Source: Desnuesiella massiliensis
Lineage (GTDB): Bacteria > Bacillota > Clostridia > Clostridiales > Clostridiaceae
Assembly (NCBI RefSeq): GCF_001403615.1
Contig: NZ_LN879455.1
Span: 434,001 to 498,000, forward strand
Length of the DNA: 64,000 bases
Direction of reading: 5' to 3'
The notes below the pieces were generated by a model. The model was not told the DNA's origin. It did no database searches and saw nothing but the letters and a program-made list of their open reading frames with translations. The translations under genes were made by a program, and so were the position numbers. Of this stretch, positions 16,415 through 25,188 are shown piece after piece. How positions within the stretch are numbered: the stretch's first letter is position 1; each line of letters opens with the position of its first letter.

Positions 16415-17713
16415 ATGACAAAAATTGCTTTTATGGGCGCGGGCAGCACGATTTTTGCGAAAAATGTACTAGGGGATGTTATGTTAACACCATCGCTTAG
16501 AGATTCTGAAATTGCTCTTTACGACATAGATCAAAATAGATTAATTGAATCTGAAGTGATATTAAAAAATATTAATAAAAATTGCAATAGTAATCGTGCT
16601 AAAATTGTAGCTTATTCAGATAGAAAAGAAGCTTTGAGAGGAGCTAAATATGTAGTAAATGCAATTCAAGTAGGCGGATATGAGCCTTGCACCGTAACCG
16701 ACTTTGAAATACCTAAAAAGTATGGATTACGTCAAACTATTGGAGATACTTTAGGTATTGGAGGTATTTTCAGAGCACTAAGGACAATGCCTGTAATGTT
16801 AGATTTTGCAAAAGATATGGAAGAAGTTTGTCCTAATGCATGGTTTTTAAATTATACAAATCCAATGGCAATACTAACAGGAGCTATGCTTAGAGGAACA
16901 AGCATCAAAACTGTGGGATTGTGTCATAGTGTACAAGTTTGTGCAGATTACTTATTAAAAGGCTTAGGAATGGAAACTGAGGATATTCAGTGGAAAATAG
17001 CTGGAATTAATCATATGGCTTGGTTATTAGAGATTACAAGAAAGGGCGAAGATTTATATCCAGAAATTAAGAAAAGAGCCTTGCAAAGAGAAACGCCTCA
17101 TGGAGATATGGTGCGCTATGAAATAATGAAGCAATTTGGATATTACGTAACTGAGTCCAGTGAGCACAATGCAGAATACATGCCTTACTTTATAAAAGAT
17201 AAATACCCTGAATTAATTGAAAGATTTAATATTCCATTAGATGAATATCCAAGAAGATGCGTAGCTCAAATAAACGGATGGAAGCAACTAGGTAAGGATT
17301 TGGTAAATAATAAGAATATTGAACATAAAAGAACAAGTGAGTATGCTTCATATATAATGGAGGCTATGGAAACGGATGTTCCATATAAAATTGGCGGAAA
17401 TGTATTGAATAATGGATTGATAACTAATCTGCCTAAAGATGCCGTAGTAGAAGTTCCTTGCTTGGTTGATAGAAGCGGAGTAACACCATGCCATATAGGT
17501 GACCTTCCACCTCAATTGGCTGCATTGAATAGAACAAATATTAATACACAATTATTAACACTAGAAGCAGCAATGACTGGTAAGAAGGAATACATTTATC
17601 ATGCGGCTATGCTTGATCCACATACATCTTCTGAGCTATCTATAGATGATATTATTGCTTTATGTGATGATTTAATTGAAGCTCATGGTAATTGGTTACC
17701 TAAATTTGTGTAG
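16415..17713 (+). CDS. GH4 alpha-galactosidase/alpha-glycosidase (NAD+- and metal-dependent)
   Basis: A 432-residue glycoside hydrolase family 4 enzyme, cytosolic. GH4 enzymes hydrolyse glycosides through a redox mechanism using NAD+ and Mn2+. The N-terminal Rossmann motif reads KIAFMGAGSTIFAKNVLGD. NYTNPMAI holds the conserved Asn for substrate and metal contact, and GLCHSVQ supplies the metal-binding Cys with His nearby. The CHS motif fits the alpha-galactosidase (MelA-like) branch. An internal GINHMAWL motif is also conserved. I place the start at 16415 because GGAGGG sits at correct spacing; the ATG at 16409 touches it. It is followed by a GH36 alpha-galactosidase, giving two mechanistically different enzymes for one linkage. 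Confidence 0.88.
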   Translation: MTKIAFMGAGSTIFAKNVLGDVMLTPSLRDSEIALYDIDQNRLIESEVILKNINKNCNSNRAKIVAYSDRKEALRGAKYVVNAIQVGGYEPCTVTDFEIPKKYGLRQTIGDTLGIGGIFRALRTMPVMLDFAKDMEEVCPNAWFLNYTNPMAILTGAMLRGTSIKTVGLCHSVQVCADYLLKGLGMETEDIQWKIAGINHMAWLLEITRKGEDLYPEIKKRALQRETPHGDMVRYEIMKQFGYYVTESSEHNAEYMPYFIKDKYPELIERFNIPLDEYPRRCVAQINGWKQLGKDLVNNKNIEHKRTSEYASYIMEAMETDVPYKIGGNVLNNGLITNLPKDAVVEVPCLVDRSGVTPCHIGDLPPQLAALNRTNINTQLLTLEAAMTGKKEYIYHAAMLDPHTSSELSIDDIIALCDDLIEAHGNWLPKFV

Positions 17714-17751
17714 AACTTTTAATTCCTTTAAGATATTAGAAGCAACTTCAT

Positions 17752-17783
17752 AAAAGGAGATAAATTTATATCTCCTTTTATTT
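17752..17783 (+). terminator. Hairpin between GH4 and GH36 genes
   Basis: TAAAAGGAGATA pairs with TATCTCCTTTTA around a short loop. The T-run is weak (TTTTATTTAAT), so it may be a partial terminator or mRNA-processing/stability hairpin. Confidence 0.55.
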
Positions 17784-17811
17784 AATGTAAGTGGTGTAAG
17801 GAGGTAGGAAT

Positions 17812-19575
17812 TTGAAACAGATAAAAACAAGTAAACATATAATTACTGTAGAGGGTGGCGAAGGGTTAGAGTTAAATCTTACTAGTGAGGAATTGGAGGA
17901 TGGATTAGAAAGTGTGAAGCTGAAAATTAATTCACAGATACCAATTCACCTGCCTAAAATTACAATATCATGGGATCAGCCTATTATTGATATACATTCT
18001 TATTGGTATCCCACTGCCTTTAGACATAAGGCCTTCCATGCTGATTGGGCAAGGGGATTTTTTTCTAAGGCGACAATTTCAGCACCGGTTTCATGCCTAT
18101 ATAATGTAAGTGGACAGAATAGGCTTACTTGTGCTTTTTCAGATGCTTTAAATACGGTTAATATTAATCTAGGAGTACATGAAGAGGATGGCACTTTTAA
18201 GTGTAAAATTGTACTTTTCACTGAAATTTCAAAGAAGGTATCAGAATATGAAGGAGAACTGAGAATAGACACAAGAAATATCCCTTACTACGAAAGCTTA
18301 AAGGATGTTTCAAAATGGTGGGAAAGCTTTAAACAGTATGAGCCTGCATTTGTTCCAGAATTTGCAAAGCAACCAATGTACTCTACTTGGTATAGCTTTC
18401 ATCAAGAAATAAAAGAGGATGAAATAGAAAAGCAGTGCAGAGTAGCTAAGGAGCTAGGCTGTGAAGCTATTATTGTAGATGATGGATGGCAAACTTCTGA
18501 TAACAACAGAGGATATGCTTATTGTGGAGATTGGAAAGTTGCCAAGGAAAGAATTTCTAATATGAAAGAACATGTAAAGAGAGTACATGATATAGGTCTA
18601 AAATATATGCTTTGGTATAGCGTTCCTTTTGTTGGATTACATTCAGAGGCTTGGAGTAGATTTAATAATAAGATACTGTCATACAATGAAATTTTAAAAG
18701 CTGGAGTGCTTGATCCAAGATATCCTGAAGTTAGAGAATATTTAATCTCTATATATGAAGATGCAGTTAGGGAATGGGATTTAGATGGATTAAAATTAGA
18801 TTTTGTAGATGAATTTGATTTACCAAGTGATGGATCAAATAGTCATAATGAGCTTATGGATTTTGAATCTGTTCAAGAGGCTGTAGATTGCTTATTAAGT
18901 GCTGTAATGGAGAAGCTTAGAGCTATTAAGCCTGATTTTATGATTGAATTTAGACAAAGATATATAGGTCCCTATATGAGAAAGTATGGCAATATGTTCA
19001 GAGTTACAGATTGTCCTAATGATGCTATAACTAATAAGATAGGATCAATGGATATAAGATTGCTATGCGGAAATACTGCTCCTCACTCAGATATGATAAT
19101 GTGGAACAGTGAAGATAGTATGGAAAATGTAGCATTGCAATTTATAAACATATTATTTTCTGTGCCTCAATTATCTATGAAGTTTGAAAATCTAAAACAA
19201 GAGCATTTTGAAGTAAGTAGATTTTGGCTTGAGTTTTGGAAAAAACATAGAGAGATGCTTCTAGAAGGAAAACTAACTCCATTGTATCCAGAATTAAATT
19301 ACCCACTAATTGCTTCAAGTACAGAAAAAGAACATATAGTAGCTGTATATTCAGAGATTGTTACACATTTAGGTAAGGAAGCAAATGGAAAAGTTATATT
19401 AGTAAATGGAACACAGAAAAATAAAATCTATCTTGAAATAGAAGAGAATTTTGGAGAAAAACATATAGAGGTGCTAAACTGCTCTGGTCAGGTGGTTAGA
19501 AGAGAAAAGGTAAACTTAAATAAAGGACTTTTGAGCATTGATATTCCTGTGGGTGGAGTGGCATTTTTAATTTAA
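17812..19575 (+). CDS. GH36-type alpha-galactosidase
   Basis: A 587-residue retaining alpha-galactosidase of clan GH-D, without signal peptide. After an N-terminal beta-sandwich (about 1-190) comes the TIM barrel: IIVDDGWQTSDNNRGYAYCGDW, then DGLKLDFVDEF with the nucleophile Asp near residue 329, then FRVTDCPND with the acid/base Asp near 402. A C-terminal beta-domain closes the protein. It is shorter than the roughly 730-residue typical GH36 enzymes, matching a smaller clostridial type. It starts at TTG 17812 with AGGAGG eight bases upstream. Probably cotranscribed with GH4 and ends in a strong terminator. Confidence 0.88.
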   Translation: MKQIKTSKHIITVEGGEGLELNLTSEELEDGLESVKLKINSQIPIHLPKITISWDQPIIDIHSYWYPTAFRHKAFHADWARGFFSKATISAPVSCLYNVSGQNRLTCAFSDALNTVNINLGVHEEDGTFKCKIVLFTEISKKVSEYEGELRIDTRNIPYYESLKDVSKWWESFKQYEPAFVPEFAKQPMYSTWYSFHQEIKEDEIEKQCRVAKELGCEAIIVDDGWQTSDNNRGYAYCGDWKVAKERISNMKEHVKRVHDIGLKYMLWYSVPFVGLHSEAWSRFNNKILSYNEILKAGVLDPRYPEVREYLISIYEDAVREWDLDGLKLDFVDEFDLPSDGSNSHNELMDFESVQEAVDCLLSAVMEKLRAIKPDFMIEFRQRYIGPYMRKYGNMFRVTDCPNDAITNKIGSMDIRLLCGNTAPHSDMIMWNSEDSMENVALQFINILFSVPQLSMKFENLKQEHFEVSRFWLEFWKKHREMLLEGKLTPLYPELNYPLIASSTEKEHIVAVYSEIVTHLGKEANGKVILVNGTQKNKIYLEIEENFGEKHIEVLNCSGQVVRREKVNLNKGLLSIDIPVGGVAFLI

Positions 19576-19596
19576 TATCATATAAGCAAGTTATAA

Positions 19597-19629
19597 AAAA
19601 AACCAGTTCTTAGGAGCTGGTTTTTTCTT
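19597..19629 (+). terminator. Terminator of the alpha-galactosidase operon
   Basis: AAAAAACCAG and CTGGTTTTTT with an inner CTTAGGAG segment form a strong stem with T-run. Confidence 0.88.
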
Positions 19630-19752
19630 TATAATTTGAAAATAATATCTTTATTTTTGATATTCTAAAAAGTTATACTAAATATTGATATAAATACATA
19701 AGTAATTACGACTTAATATATGTAAGAGCTTTTACAGAAAGGAGAATAAAGC

Positions 19753-20310
19753 ATGGGAATAAGGGAGGACAATGTAGTAGAACAACTGAAGAGGAAAAAC
19801 CCTAAAGCTTTAGAGTTTGTTGTTGACAATTATGGTGCATTGATTAAGTCTGTTGTACAAAAGACCTTATTTAATTTCGAAAACAGCGGATATATTGAAG
19901 AGTGCATGAATGATGTGTTCTTAGCTATATGGGAAAATTGTCATAAGTTCTCAGGGGTTAATAGCTTTAAAGCTTGGATAGGAGCTATTGCAAAATATAA
20001 GGCTATTGATTATCAAAGAAAGTATATAAAGAGCTTATATCATGAAAATGTGGAAGAGTTAGAATTAAAGGAAGAGGCTGATATAGACAAAGAACTATTA
20101 CAGCAGGAATGCAATAAAGAGATAATGAAGCTGTTATCTAATCTAACTCCTTCAGATAGAGATATATTTATAAGAAAATATTTTCAAGAGGAAAGCACTA
20201 ATCATATAGCTGAGGAGCTTGGGTTAAAAAGTTCTGCTGTAAATAACAGGCTTTCAAGAGGGAGAAGAAAGTTAAAAGAATTATTTAGTGGAGAGGTGAA
20301 TTCACAATGA
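19753..20310 (+). CDS. ECF-type RNA polymerase sigma factor
   Basis: A 185-residue sigma-70 family protein of the extracytoplasmic function type. Region 2 is at residues 20-90 (EECMNDVFLAIWENCHKFSG, FKAWIGAIAKYKAIDYQRKY). Region 4 is at 125-180 (LTPSDRDIFIRKYFQEESTNHIAEELGLKSSAVNNRLSRGRRKLKELF) and carries the HTH that reads the -35 box. The stop codon overlaps the start of the DUF4179 gene by four bases, the usual layout for a sigma factor and its membrane anti-sigma. The ribosome binding site GAAAGGAG is strong. Target promoters and inducing signal are unknown; autoregulation is likely from the family. Confidence 0.92.
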   Translation: MGIREDNVVEQLKRKNPKALEFVVDNYGALIKSVVQKTLFNFENSGYIEECMNDVFLAIWENCHKFSGVNSFKAWIGAIAKYKAIDYQRKYIKSLYHENVEELELKEEADIDKELLQQECNKEIMKLLSNLTPSDRDIFIRKYFQEESTNHIAEELGLKSSAVNNRLSRGRRKLKELFSGEVNSQ

Positions 20311-21656
20311 AGGATGTTTATGAAATGCTAAATGATGTTCAGATAGACTTAAAGGAGTATGACGAAAGTCCTTTAAATGATATAGAGAAGAAAAAAATTA
20401 AAAATACTTTAAAAAGCAAGATTAAACCTAAAAAATCTCGTGGTAAAAAGGTAGCTATGGCAGCAGGAGTTTTATTACTTGTCTCTATAGTTGGATATAA
20501 TAGTAATCCAAGCTTTGCTAGCAATATACCTCTAGTGGGAGGAATTATAAAAGAGATAACAGGCTATGGAAATTCAGATTTTGATAAATACACTAATGTA
20601 ATAGACCAGTCTCTAGAGTTAAATGGATTTAAGGTTACATTAAAGGAAGTAGTACTAGATGATAATGAGCTTAGAATAGCCACTACATTTGATAGGAAGG
20701 ATAAGGATATAAAGCACAAATTTTTAACCCTTCATCCTAAGGTGTATATTAATGGGAAATGGTTAAATGTAGGAGGGGGAGGCCGTAAGCATACCGAAGA
20801 TGACGGTTCTTATCTAACTATTGATAATCTAGATATAATGAAGGAAGATATACCTAAAAATATATCCATGAAAGTAGTATATGAAGGGGTTAAGGTGATA
20901 GACCCAGACACTGGAAAGGAAATAGAGAATGTAAAAGGACCTTGGGAATTTAAATTTAATGTATCTAAGGAGAAAATCACTGCAGAAACTAGAAGCTATA
21001 AAATCAGTAAAACCCTTAGTACTCCTGGTGGAGGGAAGATGGAGCTAGAAAAATTGACTTCATCACCTTTAACCACAGGAATAAGCTTTAAGTTAAGAGG
21101 TAAAAATGAGTTTTATAATTTTATTGTAAGAGATGATAAAGGACGGGAATTAATAGCAGAGGGCTTAGGTTATAGAACAGACTCCATGTTTATGAGAAAT
21201 AGCTACTCAGGAAATATGAAATACTCTGCAATACCTAGGGATTCTAAAATTTTGACTTTTATACCCTATTTTAGTCATTCAACTGACAAGAGGGAAATTG
21301 AAAAAAATGAGCTTTTAGAAGTTAAGGATAAATTCCCAATGACTATTACTCAAAACGAAAAAAATAAAATAATTATAAGTAATATAGAGGCAAAAGATAA
21401 TGAGGTATATGTAGAGTATATTACTGAAGGCTTATCCTTGGAATTACAAAAATATAATTTAAATATTTATGATGAAAATAAAAATTTATTAGAAAGAGAT
21501 TTTTCAAAGGGTAATGTTGATAAGGTTATGGATAAAGGGGAAAAAATAACAGCGGTATTTAAAAATAAGGGAAGTAAAAGATTCTTTATAGGCACAGACA
21601 AAATGAATAATATAGAGATCCATGAGGATAAAAGCTTTGAAGTGAAATTAGATTAA
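20307..21656 (+). CDS. DUF4179-domain anti-sigma factor
   Basis: A 449-residue single-pass membrane protein. Residues 1-50 are cytosolic and Lys-rich and should hold the sigma factor. A membrane helix lies near 51-65 (KVAMAAGVLLLVSIVGYN), and the rest is extracellular. The DUF4179 domain begins at NPSFASNIPLVGGIIKEITG and continues through the beta-rich region with LELNGFKVTLKEVVLDDNELRIA. Gene overlap with the sigma gene implies a stoichiometric pair. The sensed envelope stress is unknown. A terminator follows. Confidence 0.87.
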   Translation: MKDVYEMLNDVQIDLKEYDESPLNDIEKKKIKNTLKSKIKPKKSRGKKVAMAAGVLLLVSIVGYNSNPSFASNIPLVGGIIKEITGYGNSDFDKYTNVIDQSLELNGFKVTLKEVVLDDNELRIATTFDRKDKDIKHKFLTLHPKVYINGKWLNVGGGGRKHTEDDGSYLTIDNLDIMKEDIPKNISMKVVYEGVKVIDPDTGKEIENVKGPWEFKFNVSKEKITAETRSYKISKTLSTPGGGKMELEKLTSSPLTTGISFKLRGKNEFYNFIVRDDKGRELIAEGLGYRTDSMFMRNSYSGNMKYSAIPRDSKILTFIPYFSHSTDKREIEKNELLEVKDKFPMTITQNEKNKIIISNIEAKDNEVYVEYITEGLSLELQKYNLNIYDENKNLLERDFSKGNVDKVMDKGEKITAVFKNKGSKRFFIGTDKMNNIEIHEDKSFEVKLD

Positions 21657-21740
21657 CACAAAGGGTTGGGTTGCTCAATAATCATATAGAAGTCTTACAC
21701 ATTTATATTGATTAATTTCAAGTAATTATTCATAGAGTTG

Positions 21741-21778
21741 AAAAATGCGTAACATTAGAATGCTACGCATTTTTTTTA
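21741..21778 (+). terminator. Terminator of the sigma/anti-sigma operon
   Basis: AAAATGCGTA and TACGCATTTT form the stem, followed by further T residues. Confidence 0.85.
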
Positions 21779-21800
21779 TTTGGTATAGAGCAGTATTACA

Positions 21801-22880
21801 TTAATATTCATATGTTTTACACTTGTAGTCCTTAGTATTTTTCATCTTCTTTTTATCTTTGACTCTGGAAGCATGCTGATTTTTAGCTTCAATATATTTA
21901 AGTTCCTTCTTCAGTTTTATATAGCTCTCTAGCCTTTTTGAATCCAACATACCATTAGCTAAGGCTTCTCTAATCTTGCAGCCAGGCTCCTTTTCATGTT
22001 TACAATCTTTAAACTTACAGCCTAAAGCTATACTTTCAACATCACCAAAGGTCTCTGTAATACCAGAATCTATCTCCCAAAGCCCTAGCTCTCTTGTACC
22101 CGGAGTATCGATTATTAGTCCTCCAGAGGGTAAAAGAAACATCTGCCTATGGGTAGTGGTATGCCTTCCTTTAGAATCTTCTTCTCTTATGGAGCTGGTG
22201 TCCATTAAATTTTCATTGGATAGTTTGTTTAATAAAGTGGACTTACCTACTCCAGAGGAGCCTACTACAGTTATAGTGTTTCCTGAAACAACATAGTTAA
22301 AAAGGGTTTCAATTCCATCTCCGGTTTCAGAGCTTACTGCGTGTATAGGGACACCGGGAGCTATGCTCTCTACAGAAGAAATTTTTTCATCAATATTATC
22401 GCAGAGGTCTGCTTTGCTTAAAATTATTACGGGTAATCCGCCGCTGTCCCAAGCAATAGCTAAATATCGTTCTATTCTTCTTAAACTAAAATTATTGTTT
22501 AAAGAAGTCATTATAAAAACGTAATCAAAATTAGCTGCTATAACCTGAGAATCGGGTATTGTGCCTGCTACCTTTCTAAGGAAAGAGCTTTTTCTAGGAA
22601 GCACTGAATGAATAGTAGCATTTTTCTCATCTTCTCTAAGGGATATAGCTACCCAATCTCCCACGCTAGGAAAATCAGCTTTACTCATGGCCTCATACAT
22701 AAATTTGCCGGAGACTTTAGCTTCTACCTCACCAATATCAGTATATAGCTTATATAAGTTTTTACTTTCCATCGTAACTCTTGCTGGTTTTAAGTTTTTA
22801 TCAGTATATTTCTTAAGTTCTTCATTTAAGGAATTATTCCATCCATATTGTTGTAATGACAATAGTATACCTTCTTTCAT
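21801..22880 (-). CDS. rsgA: RsgA-type ribosome small subunit-dependent GTPase
   Basis: A 359-residue circularly permuted GTPase acting in 30S subunit maturation. After an OB-fold (residues about 45-110) the G motifs run in the permuted order: G4 ILSKADL (Ser replaces the usual Asn of NKxD), G5 HAVSSETGDG, G1 VGSSGVGKSTLLNKL, and G3 DTPGTRELG. A C-terminal zinc knuckle has C-x4-C-x-H-x5-C (GCKFKDCKHEKEPGCKI). A Lys-rich tail follows (KDKKKMKNTKDYK). It is longer than the usual 290-300 residue RsgA and stands alone, not next to prkC and rpe, so it may be a second RsgA-like copy. Confidence 0.87.
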   Translation of the reverse strand: MKEGILLSLQQYGWNNSLNEELKKYTDKNLKPARVTMESKNLYKLYTDIGEVEAKVSGKFMYEAMSKADFPSVGDWVAISLREDEKNATIHSVLPRKSSFLRKVAGTIPDSQVIAANFDYVFIMTSLNNNFSLRRIERYLAIAWDSGGLPVIILSKADLCDNIDEKISSVESIAPGVPIHAVSSETGDGIETLFNYVVSGNTITVVGSSGVGKSTLLNKLSNENLMDTSSIREEDSKGRHTTTHRQMFLLPSGGLIIDTPGTRELGLWEIDSGITETFGDVESIALGCKFKDCKHEKEPGCKIREALANGMLDSKRLESYIKLKKELKYIEAKNQHASRVKDKKKMKNTKDYKCKTYEY

Positions 22881-22916
22881 AATCTATTTTAATCGCATTA
22901 AAAACCCCTAGAAATC

Positions 22917-22984
22917 AAAAAAAGCTAAGAGGAATAGCTTCCCGATAGCATTTTTTGCATAAAAATAACACCATAACCATGGTG
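22917..22984 (-). terminator. Tandem minus-strand terminators upstream of rsgA
   Basis: On the minus strand CACCAT-GGTT-ATGGTG (22969-22984) is followed by TTATTTTT. Then GCTA..GGAA-GCTA-TTCC..TAGC (22924-22949) is followed by TTTTTTT. Both end transcription coming from the promoter at 23195-23224 before it reaches rsgA. Confidence 0.65.
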
Positions 22985-23188
22985 CCTCATTTTGAAATTA
23001 TTAAAATATATAGGCCTAAGGGGTTACTAAACTAGAGTGATCAATAGTCATAATAAATGAAGTATATTAAAATAAATTAATATTCATTTATATGTGACAT
23101 GATCCAGTATTAAGTTTTATTTATAAATCACCTCTAATATAAACTTTTTCATAATACAACACTCCCTTCGCCTAAAATTTACTTACAC
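22985..23188 (-). ncRNA. Candidate short transcript (about 200-270 nt) with an 11-codon reading frame
   Basis: A near-consensus promoter on the minus strand (-35 TTGACA 23219-23224, 18-base spacer, -10 TATAAT 23195-23200) faces two tandem terminators at 22917-22984. The only reading frame with a ribosome binding site (GGGAG) is MKKFILEVIYK, whose ATG lies near 23153. The region is gene-free on both strands. It may be a leader controlling rsgA by attenuation, or an independent small RNA. Confidence 0.4.
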
Positions 23189-23194
23189 AATTTC

Positions 23195-23224
23195 ATTATA
23201 TTAGCAAATACCTTTTAATGTCAA
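23195..23224 (-). promoter_or_regulatory. Strong sigma-A-type promoter, minus strand
   Basis: TTGACA (23219-23224, complement) and TATAAT (23195-23200, complement) with an 18-base spacer. Both boxes are perfect consensus. Confidence 0.7.
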
Positions 23225-23563
23225 TGATTTTAATACATTATTTTATAATTTTAATAGAACTTTATTAACATTTTCACAAAAAAGTGATAAGAAAGATTCG
23301 TTATAAAACTTTTTTAACGAATTATTTTATTTAAAAATTTAAATATCCACAGCCAAGATGAATAAAATTTCGATAAAATTAAAATCAAGCTATTGTTTTG
23401 TGTTAAAAATAGTGCTAAGATATGAAATGTAACAAAATAAATGTAGAAAAAAGTCGAAAAATAAGATATATCAGATGGAGAAAGGCAGGAAATAAATTAT
23501 TTTTCGGTGCAAACGTTTAACAGAATGTTGAATTATTATTTTACTAAAGAGGAGGTTTGTATT

Positions 23564-25000
23564 ATGGATAACAATGAAGTGAGAAACCTTAGGTGGTACA
23601 ACCTGGCATTGATGGCTTTTGTTATGGTATGGGGATTTGGAAATGTTGTAAACAACTATGCCAATCAGGGGTTATCAGTTATTGTATCCTGGGTGCTAAT
23701 GATTGCTCTTTATTTTGTTCCTTATGCTTTAATGGTTGGTGAAATGGGATCGGCCTTTAAAGATGGAAGAGGTGGAGTTAGTACATGGATAAGATCCACT
23801 ATGGGAGCTAATCTTGCATACTTAGCAGGATGGACATACTGGGTGGTACATGTACCTTACTTAGCGCAAAAGCCACAAGCTATATTAATAGCATTAAGCT
23901 GGAGTGTATTTCAAGATGGTAAAGTTATAAAAGCTTTAAATCCTATGGTATTACAATCTATAAGTTTAGTAGTGTTCTTTATATTCTTATGGGTAGCTTC
24001 TAAGGGAGTAAATTCCCTAAAGAAAATAGGAACCATAGCAGGTACTTCTACATTTATAATGTCGCTATTATATATACTATTAGTAATTGCTGCACCAGCA
24101 TTAACAGGAGTAAAGCCTGCTACCACTAATATAAGTTTTAAGTCAATAATGCCAGAATTTAATTTTGCTTACTTTACTACTTTATCAATGTTGGTATTTG
24201 CAGTAGGAGGATCTGAAAAAATTTCTCCGTATGTTAATAACACAAAGAATCCAAGTAAGGAATTCCCAAAAGGAATGATTGTACTAGCCATAATGGTAGC
24301 TATATCAGCCTTATTAGGATCTATAGCTATGGGTATGATGTTTGATGCAAACAATATTCCAAAGGACTTAAAGATGAATGGTCAATATTATGCCTTTAAG
24401 ATGCTTGGAGAATATTATGGATTAGGAAACTTCTTCCTAATTGTTTATGCTTTGGCTAATATGACAGCTCAAATTTCAGCGTTAGTATTCTCTATAGATG
24501 CTCCGTTAAAGGTGTTATTCTCTGATGCTGATGAAAGATATATACCAAAATCTTTAACTAAGATCAATAAAAATGGTGCTCCAATTAACGGATATAAATT
24601 AACTGCTGTGCTAGTAGGCATATTAATAATGGTACCGGCTTTTGGTATAGGAGATATTAACACATTATTTAATTGGCTATTAGATCTTAACTCAGTAGTT
24701 ATGCCAATGAGGTACTTATGGGTATTCTTAGCTTATATGGCGTTAAGATCTGTATTAGATGGAAAGCTAAACTACGAATATAAATTCATAAAGAACTCAA
24801 AGGTAGCCTTTGGAGTGGGATTATGGTGCTTCTTATTTACAGCCTTTGCTTGTGTAATGGGTATGTTTCCAAAAGGTGTTCAAGCTTATAGCTCACAATG
24901 GTATTTCCAAATTACTCTTAACTTTATAACACCTTTCGTACTAATCGGTCTAGGATTAATATTACCAATGATAGCTAAAAGGAAAAATAATATAAGCTAA
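23564..25000 (+). CDS. APC-family amino acid permease (YjeM-like)
   Basis: A 478-residue inner-membrane permease with about 12-13 helices, of the APC superfamily branch that holds glutamate/GABA-type antiporters annotated as YjeM. Helix 1 reads MAFVMVWGFGNVVNNYANQG and keeps the Gly-rich break used in substrate binding. Later segments include WTYWVVHVPYLAQKPQAI, FAVGGSEKISPYVNNTKNP and LANMTAQISALVFSIDAPLK. The start is ATG 23564 with AGAGGAGG upstream; reading further back adds 19 residues without a ribosome binding site. It stands alone, preceded by an AT-rich gap and ended by a large terminator. The substrate is uncertain. Confidence 0.85.
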   Translation: MDNNEVRNLRWYNLALMAFVMVWGFGNVVNNYANQGLSVIVSWVLMIALYFVPYALMVGEMGSAFKDGRGGVSTWIRSTMGANLAYLAGWTYWVVHVPYLAQKPQAILIALSWSVFQDGKVIKALNPMVLQSISLVVFFIFLWVASKGVNSLKKIGTIAGTSTFIMSLLYILLVIAAPALTGVKPATTNISFKSIMPEFNFAYFTTLSMLVFAVGGSEKISPYVNNTKNPSKEFPKGMIVLAIMVAISALLGSIAMGMMFDANNIPKDLKMNGQYYAFKMLGEYYGLGNFFLIVYALANMTAQISALVFSIDAPLKVLFSDADERYIPKSLTKINKNGAPINGYKLTAVLVGILIMVPAFGIGDINTLFNWLLDLNSVVMPMRYLWVFLAYMALRSVLDGKLNYEYKFIKNSKVAFGVGLWCFLFTAFACVMGMFPKGVQAYSSQWYFQITLNFITPFVLIGLGLILPMIAKRKNNIS

Positions 25001-25021
25001 TTTAATATATGCATACGCATT

Positions 25022-25090
25022 AGAGTATCTAGTTAAGGACTTAGCTAATTTTAGTTTAAGTTCTTAAGAGCTAGATACTCTTTTGTTTTT
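25022..25090 (+). terminator. Terminator after the amino acid permease
   Basis: AGAGTATCTAG pairs with CTAGATACTCT, with an inner imperfect TTAAGGACTTA / TAAGTTCTTAA stem, then TTTTGTTTTT. Confidence 0.8.
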
Positions 25091-25188
25091 GAAATTATAT
25101 TAAATATATGTAAAAGTGATTAAGGGACGGGGATAAAATAATATGCTATAATGTTTAAGTAAATTAATTGAAATGGAGGGAAGATGCT

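Noticed and set aside
23509..23522. cre-like sequence GCAAACGTTTAA near the amino acid permease
   Set aside because: Only one half fits the catabolite-control consensus and spacing is off by one; not enough to call.
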